12,034 bases of DNA. Origin: Hyphomicrobiales bacterium. Lineage in GTDB: Bacteria > Pseudomonadota > Alphaproteobacteria > Rhizobiales > Aestuariivirgaceae. Location of the stretch: positions 1 to 12,034 of the forward strand of contig JAIBJH010000059.1 in the NCBI GenBank assembly GCA_020029455.1. Direction: 5' to 3'. This document shows positions 6,497-12,034 of this stretch, piece after piece. The notes under the pieces are model-generated. The model was not told the origin of the DNA and did not search any database. It worked only from the letters and a program-made list of their open reading frames with translations. The position numbers and the translations under genes were made by a program. Position 1 is the first letter of the stretch. Every line of letters begins with the position of its first letter.

Positions 6497-6511
6497 TTAA
6501 CGGCGGGTTAA
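6497..6511. promoter_or_regulatory. Putative CtrA binding site (TTAA-N7-TTAA)
   Basis: TTAACGGCGGGTTAA is a perfect match to the core of the full CtrA box, with seven bases between half-sites. It sits in the divergent region, 30 bases upstream of the zinc-ribbon start (6467) and 58 bases upstream of the ftsE start (6570), so it could serve either or both. CtrA is the alphaproteobacterial cell-cycle response regulator, so control of a division gene is plausible. No convincing -10 element could be assigned, and binding is inferred. Confidence 0.6.
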
Positions 6512-6569
6512 TACCTGACGGTGCATCCAGTCCGGCACGGTCATAAGAGTAAGGACAGAGACCTCAGCA

Positions 6570-7223
6570 GTGCTCAGGGTTGACAATATCGGCTTGCGCT
6601 ATGGCTCGGGCCCCGAGGTGCTGAAGCACGTGACGTTCCACATGAAGGCGGGGGACTTCATGTTCCTGACTGGGCCATCGGGGGCGGGCAAGTCTTCGCT
6701 GCTGCGGCTTCTCTTTCTGGCACAGCGGCCAAGCAAGGGCACTATCAAGCTCTTCGGCACCAATGTGGAGCATCTCGATCGCAGCGAGCTTCCACGCGTC
6801 AGGCGGCGGATCGGCTTGGTATTCCAGGATTTCAGGCTGCTCGATCATCTTTCGGTCTTCGACAACGTGGCGCTGCCATTGCGGGTGGCGGGCGAGCGGC
6901 TTTCCAGCTACCGGCAGAATGTACTCGACCTCATTGACTGGGTGGGTCTTGCCCCCAAGGCCGAGGTTTTTCCCGATACACTGTCGGGCGGTGAAAAACA
7001 GCGGGCGGCGATTGCCCGCGCTGTCATTGCAAAACCGGACTTGTTGTTGGCCGATGAACCGACGGGCAATGTGGACCCGGTGCTAGCGCGAAGGCTGCTC
7101 CATCTCTTTGCGGCCCTCAACCAGCAGGGCACCACTGTGCTGATTGCCAGCCACGACGAGAGCCTGATGCAGGCCATGCAGAAGCCAATCCTCAGGCTGC
7201 AGGACGGAGTGCTCCGGAGATGA
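6570..7223 (+). CDS. ftsE: Cell division ATP-binding protein FtsE
   Basis: The cytoplasmic ATPase of the FtsEX complex, which in model bacteria couples the divisome to periplasmic murein hydrolase activation. The 217-residue protein has Walker A GPSGAGKS (35-42), the Q-loop at FQDFRLL (about 85-91), signature LSGGEKQR (138-145), Walker B LLLADEPTGNVD (about 158-169) and the switch His in IASHDE. LSVFDNVALPLRV after the Q-loop is typical of FtsE. The start is GTG 6570 (VLRVDNIGLRY), which aligns with the usual FtsE N terminus; no ATG exists upstream. AAGGA at 6551-6555 is 14 bases away, a poor spacing. Its stop overlaps the ftsX start as ATGA. Confidence 0.95.
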   Translation: MLRVDNIGLRYGSGPEVLKHVTFHMKAGDFMFLTGPSGAGKSSLLRLLFLAQRPSKGTIKLFGTNVEHLDRSELPRVRRRIGLVFQDFRLLDHLSVFDNVALPLRVAGERLSSYRQNVLDLIDWVGLAPKAEVFPDTLSGGEKQRAAIARAVIAKPDLLLADEPTGNVDPVLARRLLHLFAALNQQGTTVLIASHDESLMQAMQKPILRLQDGVLRR

Positions 7224-8116
7224 GCATGCAGGGGCCCATGTTCCCGAAAGATGCGGCACCGTTGCGTACGCTGGTCGCAGCCATGGCGGTCATGTGTTTT
7301 CTTGCCGTCCTGGCGGTGGGCGCCATCATTCTCATTGACAGGGCAGTGACGCACTGGTCTCGCGGGCTTGCGACGGAACTCACGGTGCAGGTGCGGGAAG
7401 TGAGCAACCGCGATGTGGAGCAGGATGTTGCCGCGGTGCTCGCCGTTCTCAAGGAGACGGCAGGAGTGCGCGAGGCAGAGGCCTTGCCGCGCGCGGCTTC
7501 GGAAGAATTGCTGGCGCCGTGGATCGGCGCGGAAGGTCTCGACAAGCTGCCGGTGCCGCGCCTGATCCGTGTGCTAATCGACGATAAGACGCCGCCGGAC
7601 ATAGCCGCACTTGAGCAACAGATTGCGGCGGCGGTGCCGCCGGCGCGGCTTGATTCGCATCGGCGCTGGGAGGCAGAACTCAGGCGCATGGCGGGCACGC
7701 TTTCCATTCTCTCCTGGCTGGTACTGGCGCTCATTGCGCTTTCGGCCATTGCCATGGTGGTGTCAGCCTCGCGGGCGGTGCTTGCGGCCAATCAGTCCAT
7801 CGTCGAGGTGCTGCACCTTGTGGGCGCGGAAGACCGTTTCATCGCGCGGGCCATCGACCGGCGCTTTCTCTCTGCTGGATTTTATGCCGGCCTCATCGGG
7901 CTGGCGGGTGGCGTTGTTGTCTTTGCGCTTCTGGGATTCCTCGGCGGGGCGGAAGCCAATGGTGTTGCCGAAGCGGCGCGGAGCCTCTTCTATATTCCGC
8001 GTGGAGAAGGGCGTTACCTCCTTCTCTCGTTCCTGGCGGTGCCGCTTGCCGCCATCATCATTGCGCTTTTGACATCGCGCATGACGTTGATGCGCATGCT
8101 ATCATCCATGCCATGA
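7220..8116 (+). CDS. ftsX: Cell division protein FtsX (permease-like)
   Basis: The membrane partner of FtsE. It is 298 residues with the FtsX topology: membrane helix 1 at about 17-40, an extracytoplasmic domain of about 120 residues (41-160), then helices at about 161-185, 218-242 and 266-288. The motif VLHLVGAEDRFIARAIDRRF (about 197-216) between helices 2 and 3 matches the conserved cytoplasmic segment that contacts FtsE. Sequence conservation in FtsX is low, so assignment rests on topology, this segment and the adjacent ftsE. It is coupled to ftsE and to the next gene by 4-base ATGA overlaps. Confidence 0.93.
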   Translation: MSMQGPMFPKDAAPLRTLVAAMAVMCFLAVLAVGAIILIDRAVTHWSRGLATELTVQVREVSNRDVEQDVAAVLAVLKETAGVREAEALPRAASEELLAPWIGAEGLDKLPVPRLIRVLIDDKTPPDIAALEQQIAAAVPPARLDSHRRWEAELRRMAGTLSILSWLVLALIALSAIAMVVSASRAVLAANQSIVEVLHLVGAEDRFIARAIDRRFLSAGFYAGLIGLAGGVVVFALLGFLGGAEANGVAEAARSLFYIPRGEGRYLLLSFLAVPLAAIIIALLTSRMTLMRMLSSMP

Positions 8117-8832
8117 CGGCCTTTCGCTCTCTTTTCTTCAATATTCTTTTTTATCTCAATCTCGTCCTCTTCCTGGTGGTGGGTTCGCCGCTGCTGTTCG
8201 GGCCGCGCCGCTGGGCGATTCGGGCGCTGCAATTGTGGGCGACGACGTCTGTCTGGCTGCTGAAAGTGATCTGCGGCACGGGCATGGAAGTGAGGGGGTT
8301 GCAGCATATACCGAAGGGGCCGTTGCTGGTCGCCGGCAAGCATCAGTCTTTCTGGGAGACTTTTGCCATCCTGCCGCTGCTTGATGATCCGTGCATGGTG
8401 TTGAAGCGGGAGCTCACATTCATTCCGCTGTTCGGCTGGTTCGGGCTGAAATTCCGGATGATTGCTGTCGAGCGCGACGCTGGGCCCCAGGCGCTGCGCA
8501 GGATGATGAAGCGCGCCAAGGAAGAGATCGCGGCGGGACGGCAGATTGTCATCATGCCGGAAGGAACAAGGCGGGCGCCGGGCGATCCGCCGAATTACAA
8601 GCCGGGCGCGGCAGCGCTTTATGGGGCGCTCGATGTGCCCTGTGTTCCCTTCGGTCTCAATGCCGGGATCTATTGGCCGCGGCGCAAGTTCCTGCGGAAA
8701 CCCGGCACCATCATCCTGGAATTCTGCCCCGCCATCCCGCCGGGGTTGCCACGGGCCGAGTTTCAGAAAAGGCTGGAGGTGGCCATTGAAAGCTCCAGTA
8801 ACAGGCTGTTGGCGGAGGCGAAACAAAACTAG
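8113..8832 (+). CDS. 1-acyl-glycerol-3-phosphate acyltransferase-like (PlsC superfamily)
   Basis: A 239-residue membrane-associated acyltransferase of phospholipid synthesis or remodelling. An N-terminal membrane segment (about 7-30) precedes the catalytic block. Motif I is H77-Q-S-F-W-E82, so it is HX4E rather than the usual HX4D. VLKRELTFIPLFGWF (97-110) and RMIAVERD (115-122) form motif II, and MPEGTR (148-153) is motif III. The KHQSxWET form occurs, as I recall, in a known PlsC branch, so the Glu is probably functional. It could acylate lysophosphatidate or another lysolipid. It is the third gene of an ATGA-coupled set with ftsE and ftsX. Confidence 0.88.
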   Translation: MTAFRSLFFNILFYLNLVLFLVVGSPLLFGPRRWAIRALQLWATTSVWLLKVICGTGMEVRGLQHIPKGPLLVAGKHQSFWETFAILPLLDDPCMVLKRELTFIPLFGWFGLKFRMIAVERDAGPQALRRMMKRAKEEIAAGRQIVIMPEGTRRAPGDPPNYKPGAAALYGALDVPCVPFGLNAGIYWPRRKFLRKPGTIILEFCPAIPPGLPRAEFQKRLEVAIESSSNRLLAEAKQN

Positions 8833-8876
8833 AACAACTTCTGGACAGGCGGCGACGGACGGCATAGGTTTTCATC

Positions 8877-10685
8877 ATGGATCCGGCGATCTCCCGCGAT
8901 ATCTGGGCGGCAAAATACCGCTATGTGACCCCCGAAGGCGGGGCGGAGGCCTCGCTCGACCAGAGTCTTGAACGGGTGGCGCGGGCCGTGGCGGCGGCTG
9001 AAAAACCCTCCGAAAGGGCGCATTGGGAGAAGGTGTTTCTCGCTCTGATGGAAGACCTCGCCTTTATCCCGGCGGGGCGTATTCTGGCCGGGGCGGGCAC
9101 CAACAGGCAGGTGACGCTGTTCAACTGCTTCGTCATGGGCACCATCGGCGATTCGATCACCGGCATTTTCGATGGATTGAAAGAAGCGGCGCTCACCCTG
9201 CAACAGGGTGGCGGCATCGGCCATGATTTCTCGACACTGCGTCCCAAGGGGGCGCTCGTGCACAGCGTGGGGGCCGACGCTTCGGGGCCCCTGAGCTTCA
9301 TGGATTGCTGGGATGCCATGTGCCGCACCATCATGTCGGCGGGGGCGCGGCGCGGGGCGATGATGGGAACGCTGGCCTGCGATCATCCCGATATCGAGAA
9401 CTTCATCGAGGCAAAACGTGATCACCGGCTGCTGCGCAATTTCAATGTCTCGGTGCTGGTGACGGATGCCTTCATGGAGGCAGTAGAGGCTGATGCGCCA
9501 TGGCCGCTGCGCTTTGGCGGGCAGACCTACAGGACTGTGAAAGCGAAGGAGTTGTGGCGGAAGATCATGCACGCCACCTATGACGTGGCCGAGCCCGGCG
9601 TTATTTTCATCGACCGGGTGAATAACCTCAATCCGCTATCCTATTGCGAAACTATTTCTTGCACCAATCCTTGCGGTGAGCAGCCGCTGCCTCCTTATGG
9701 AGCGTGCCTTTTGGGTTCGCTCAATCTTCCGCGCTTCGTGACATCACCGTTTGAAAGCGATGCCGCGCTCGATGAAGGAAAGCTCGCGGAAGCGGCGCGC
9801 ATTGCCATCCGTTTCCTCGACAATGTGATTGAGGTCTCGAATTATCCCTTGCCGCAACAGCGCACCGAAGCTTTCGCAAAGCGGCGCTTGGGCCTTGGCG
9901 TCACGGGCCTTGGCGATGCGCTTGCCATGATGGGGCGGCGCTATGGTTCTGATGAGGCGGCGGCCATCACACAAAAGTGGATGGCGGCGATCCAACTGGC
10001 GGCGATTGAATCCAGCGTTGAACTTGCCGAAGAGAAGGGCGTGTTCCCGATGTTCGATGCGCATGCCTATCTGGGCACACCCTATGGCGAGGCTCTCTCT
10101 CCTGCTTCCCATGAAATGATCGGCAGACAAGGATTGCGCAACGGGCTTCTCACTTCCATTGCGCCGACGGGCACTATTTCGCTTCTTGCAGGCAATGTCT
10201 CGAGCGGCATCGAACCCATTTTCAGCTTCACCCAGGAGCGGCGCATTCTGGAGCGTAGCGGCAGCCACCGGACCGAGCATCTCGAAGACTATGCCTATGC
10301 GCTGTGGCGCAAGCACAATGGGAATGGTGGGGGGGATGGTGAGGGCAATGGCAAGCTTCCGCCCTACATGGTGACGGTGAATGACCTCTCGCCCTCCGAG
10401 CACCTGAAGATGCAAGCCGCGGCCCAGGCCCATGTGGACAGTTCCATCTCCAAAACCATCAATGTGCCGGCGGATTTTCCCTTCGAGCGTTTTGTCTCGG
10501 TTTATGAAGAGGCTTACGCACTTGGCCTCAAGGGCTGCACCACGTTCCGGCCCAATGCCGTGACGGGTTCGGTCTTGTCGGCGGCGGCGGAGAAGCGGCT
10601 GTGCCCGGCCTGCGGCTCGGAGAATCTCGCCGCGAAGGAAGGCTGTATGACCTGCGCCGACTGTGGTTTTGCGCTTTGTGGTTGA
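8877..10685 (+). CDS. nrdJ: Adenosylcobalamin-dependent (class II) ribonucleotide reductase
   Basis: It makes deoxyribonucleotides using a radical generated from coenzyme B12, with no oxygen requirement and no small subunit. The 602-residue protein has the catalytic triad N264-P-C266-G-E268, with C266 as the radical cysteine. The reducing pair is C84 (LFNCFVMG) and C277 (GACLLGSLNL). The phosphate loop APTGTISLLAGNVSSGIEPIF is at about 429-449. The C terminus is a Cys-rich tail (C576, C579, C590, C593, C596, C601), zinc-ribbon-like and probably relaying electrons. There is no N-terminal ATP-cone, so activity-site regulation is not expected. It is much shorter than the roughly 1,200-residue NrdJ of many alphaproteobacteria. 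A Gly/Asn-rich stretch (about 480-493) looks like an inserted linker. ATG 8877 has only a weak AGG upstream, and the 44-base gap before it is too short for a B12 riboswitch. Confidence 0.95.
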   Translation: MDPAISRDIWAAKYRYVTPEGGAEASLDQSLERVARAVAAAEKPSERAHWEKVFLALMEDLAFIPAGRILAGAGTNRQVTLFNCFVMGTIGDSITGIFDGLKEAALTLQQGGGIGHDFSTLRPKGALVHSVGADASGPLSFMDCWDAMCRTIMSAGARRGAMMGTLACDHPDIENFIEAKRDHRLLRNFNVSVLVTDAFMEAVEADAPWPLRFGGQTYRTVKAKELWRKIMHATYDVAEPGVIFIDRVNNLNPLSYCETISCTNPCGEQPLPPYGACLLGSLNLPRFVTSPFESDAALDEGKLAEAARIAIRFLDNVIEVSNYPLPQQRTEAFAKRRLGLGVTGLGDALAMMGRRYGSDEAAAITQKWMAAIQLAAIESSVELAEEKGVFPMFDAHAYLGTPYGEALSPASHEMIGRQGLRNGLLTSIAPTGTISLLAGNVSSGIEPIFSFTQERRILERSGSHRTEHLEDYAYALWRKHNGNGGGDGEGNGKLPPYMVTVNDLSPSEHLKMQAAAQAHVDSSISKTINVPADFPFERFVSVYEEAYALGLKGCTTFRPNAVTGSVLSAAAEKRLCPACGSENLAAKEGCMTCADCGFALCG

Positions 10686-10710
10686 CGGGGAGTTCAGTTT
10701 GTTCTATATT
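10682..10710 (+). promoter_or_regulatory. Strong sigma70-type promoter of the 143-residue orphan gene
   Basis: TTGACG (10682-10687), overlapping the nrdJ TGA stop, is followed after exactly 17 bases by TATATT (10705-10710). Each hexamer has five of six consensus bases. Initiation 6-8 bases after the -10 falls at about 10716-10718, on the ATG at 10718, which predicts a leaderless or nearly leaderless message. Confidence 0.7.
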
Positions 10711-10715
10711 TGTTC
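10701..10715 (+). promoter_or_regulatory. Putative LexA operator (alphaproteobacterial SOS box)
   Basis: GTTCTATATTTGTTC matches GTTC-N7-GTTC, the direct-repeat LexA recognition sequence of Alphaproteobacteria. It contains the whole -10 element of the promoter, so bound LexA would block initiation. A third GTTC lies at 10692-10695. Placement over a near-consensus promoter makes chance unlikely, though binding is not shown. Confidence 0.72.
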
Positions 10716-10717
10716 TC

Positions 10718-11149
10718 ATGTTGATTCATGGCTCTCCCGTTGCCGTAACCTTGGCTTCTGATCCCTTTTTCCAGGACCGATTCTGGTATTGGAGCGGGGC
10801 CTCGGGGCGGAAATACATCCATTCGGTCTATCGGATTGATGAGTGCCCGCCGCTTCCCGGCGCTATCTATATGGCGGTGAAGCGGAAGGGACCTTTGCGG
10901 ATCGCCGTCGCTGTGGGCCGCTTCCAACCCTTCTGGGACCATGCCGTCGGGACACGGGAGGCGCGCCGCTTTGCCAGCCTCGGCGTTGACGAGCTTCATG
11001 TGCATCTTCTGGGAAAAACCCCGGCGCAGACGGAGGCGGTGTTCTTGGATCTCCAAGAGGCTTTTGAGGATAGTGAGCTTCTGACGCGGACCACCGCCCT
11101 GTTCAGCCGCGCACCAGAAGCCGTGAGCGCAGCAGCGCTGTCAGTATGA
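10718..11149 (+). CDS. Unrecognised protein under putative LexA control
   Basis: A 143-residue soluble-looking protein that I cannot assign to a family. It has no signal peptide, membrane helix or nuclease motif. The most conserved-looking parts are SGASGRKYIHSVYRIDECPP (about 26-45), PGAIYMAVKR (47-56), RIAVAVGRFQPFWD (61-74) and DELHVHLLGK (91-100), suggesting a small alpha/beta fold; the last ~20 residues look disordered. ATG 10718 is the first start after the LexA-covered promoter and has no leader for a Shine-Dalgarno. The frame is open upstream into nrdJ (from 10601), but that part is an antiphase shadow. Its final 47 bases overlap the convergent rhomboid gene. If the operator is real the protein is made during DNA damage. 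Confidence 0.78.
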   Translation: MLIHGSPVAVTLASDPFFQDRFWYWSGASGRKYIHSVYRIDECPPLPGAIYMAVKRKGPLRIAVAVGRFQPFWDHAVGTREARRFASLGVDELHVHLLGKTPAQTEAVFLDLQEAFEDSELLTRTTALFSRAPEAVSAAALSV

Positions 11150-11789
11150 AACCTGCGGCAAAGCCACCGATATGGGCCCACCAGGCCACGCCTTGCGCAT
11201 CCGGATGGTTTGACCTCAGGCTCAGCACCTGAAGTGCAATCCAGCCGCCGAGCACGATGAAGGCGGGCAAGCGGATCGGGACCACATAGGCGAGCACCAG
11301 AATCTTGGCGCGGGGATAAAGCAAAAAGTAAGAGGCGATCACGCCAGACAAGGCGCCGGAGGCGCCGACCAGCGGATCCTGGCTTGCCGGATACATGGCC
11401 ACATGGGCAAGCGCGCCGGCAATGCCGCAGAGCAGATAGAAGAGCAGAAAGCCAAAGTGGCCGAAGGCATCTTCCACATTGTCACCGAAGACCCAGAGGA
11501 AGGCCATGTTGCTCAAGAGATGCAACCAGCCCGCATGAAAAAACATGTAGGTGACGAGGGTGATAGGCTCTGCAACAGGATTGAGGGTGGGAGGCGCCGT
11601 GCGGTTGAAGTTCAGGAGTTCGGATGGCACTACGCCGTAACCCACATCTGCCGCAAGCACCGCTTCAGCGCCGCTGACACCGCCGAAGATGATGAAGACC
11701 AGGACATTCACAAAGATGATGGCGGCCGTCATCAGCTGCAGACGGATGACGCGCAGCGGGTTTTCATCATGGAGCGGCACAAAGACCAT
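11103..11789 (-). CDS. Rhomboid-family intramembrane serine protease
   Basis: A 228-residue polytopic membrane protease. The catalytic dyad is S144 in VGASGAL (GxSG) and H206 in WWAHIGGFAAG. H90 and N94 in HLLSN correspond to the oxyanion-hole residues of GlpG, and HAGWLHLLSNMAFLWVFG is a hallmark stretch. Six hydrophobic segments are visible (about 20-36, 76-100, 112-130, 141-158, 163-190, 205-222). All key residues are present, so it should be active; its substrates are unknown. The ATG at 11789 shares its A with the stop of the upstream adenosyltransferase gene, and AGGGG lies 4-5 bases upstream inside that gene. Its 3' end overlaps the orphan gene on the other strand by 47 bases. Confidence 0.93.
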   Translation of the reverse strand: MVFVPLHDENPLRVIRLQLMTAAIIFVNVLVFIIFGGVSGAEAVLAADVGYGVVPSELLNFNRTAPPTLNPVAEPITLVTYMFFHAGWLHLLSNMAFLWVFGDNVEDAFGHFGFLLFYLLCGIAGALAHVAMYPASQDPLVGASGALSGVIASYFLLYPRAKILVLAYVVPIRLPAFIVLGGWIALQVLSLRSNHPDAQGVAWWAHIGGFAAGFILTALLRSRLLVRG

Positions 11790-12034
11790 CAGGCCCCTCG
11801 CGTTTTTCCCGGTTCCCAGAGAATGTCACCGGCACCTGTTGCGTGATTGACCCAGCGGCTGGCGACGAAGAGAAAATCAGACAAACGATTCACATAAGCG
11901 AGGGCCGCTGTGCTGACGGGTTCGTTATCTTGTTGGCGCAATGCCACCATCAGGCGTTCAGCCCTGCGGCAGATGGTGCGAGCCTGGTGCAGGAAAGCGG
12001 CCGCCGGATGTCCGCCCGGAAGAACGAAGGAACG
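11789..12034 (-). CDS. pduO: PduO-type ATP:cob(I)alamin adenosyltransferase (C-terminal part, cut by window edge)
   Basis: Only the last 81 residues are in the window; the gene continues beyond 12034. The fragment begins RSFVLPGGHPAAAFLHQART and contains ICRRAERL, AYVNRLSDFLFVASRWVN and GDILWEPG, the conserved C-terminal run of the PduO family. RxxERxxV and NRLSDxLF type residues line the ATP and cobalamin sites in known members. The enzyme converts cob(I)alamin to adenosylcobalamin, the cofactor of the class II ribonucleotide reductase 1.1 kb away. The TGA stop overlaps the rhomboid start (TGATG), so the two are probably co-translated. The N-terminal half cannot be assessed. Confidence 0.92.
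   Translation of the reverse strand, partial: RSFVLPGGHPAAAFLHQARTICRRAERLMVALRQQDNEPVSTAALAYVNRLSDFLFVASRWVNHATGAGDILWEPGKTRGA

Noticed and set aside
5679..6500. Long plus-strand open frame of 273 codons
   Set aside because: It is antisense to the zinc-ribbon gene and the start of hpt, both of which have clear motifs. Its translation has no recognisable domain and looks like a shadow produced by high GC content.
8014..8865. Minus-strand open frame of 283 codons
   Set aside because: It runs antisense to the acyltransferase gene, which has all its motifs and ATGA coupling to ftsX. The translation is rich in Arg, Pro and His, as antisense frames of GC-rich genes are.
8833..8876. Cobalamin riboswitch in front of nrdJ
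   Set aside because: The gap is only 44 bases, far too short for the known B12 riboswitch, and no B12-box-like sequence was seen.
8829..9572. Minus-strand open frame of 247 codons opposite nrdJ
   Set aside because: The opposite strand is the unmistakable N-terminal part of the class II reductase; the antisense product shows no family features.
1..12034. Mobile element, prophage or CRISPR array
   Set aside because: No transposase, integrase, phage gene, target-site duplication or regularly spaced repeat was found. The tRNA at the left edge has no visible attachment-site copy in the window.

Overview
The window reads as a GC-rich alphaproteobacterial chromosome segment carrying mostly housekeeping genes. 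The class is inferred from an HNH nuclease and a zinc-ribbon protein of types common in this group, an SDHAF4-like small protein (DUF1674), a perfect CtrA-type site (TTAA-N7-TTAA) in front of ftsE, and an alphaproteobacterial LexA-type site (GTTC-N7-GTTC) in front of an unknown gene. The genus cannot be fixed by eye. No prophage, insertion sequence or CRISPR array is visible.

Layout. tRNA-Leu(CAA) lies on the minus strand at the left edge. Divergent from it is a plus-strand run of arfB (ribosome rescue), a YqaA/DedA-type membrane protein and dsbB, tightly packed. Converging on dsbB with a one-base gap is a minus-strand pair: an AlkA-type DNA glycosylase followed by an HNH nuclease. The glycosylase appears to start at a rare CTG codon behind a strong Shine-Dalgarno. 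gluQ diverges from the glycosylase. It is followed by palindromes and then the 54-residue SDHAF4-like gene (minus), which diverges from htpX (plus). A composite three-hairpin repeat separates htpX from the convergent pair hpt and a membrane-anchored zinc-ribbon protein. The zinc-ribbon gene diverges from the ftsE-ftsX-acyltransferase operon, whose members are joined by ATGA overlaps. A short B12-dependent ribonucleotide reductase (nrdJ) follows.

Right end. Overlapping the nrdJ stop is a near-consensus promoter with a LexA box over its -10 element. It drives a 143-residue protein I do not recognise, probably from a leaderless mRNA. That gene runs 47 bases into a convergent rhomboid protease. 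The rhomboid start overlaps the end of a PduO-type corrinoid adenosyltransferase cut by the window edge.

How they fit together. NrdJ needs adenosylcobalamin and PduO makes it, so the right end has a B12 theme. FtsEX and the divergent zinc-ribbon protein share a putative CtrA-controlled region, which would tie the division ABC complex to the cell cycle. The most novel element is the predicted SOS-controlled orphan gene behind nrdJ.
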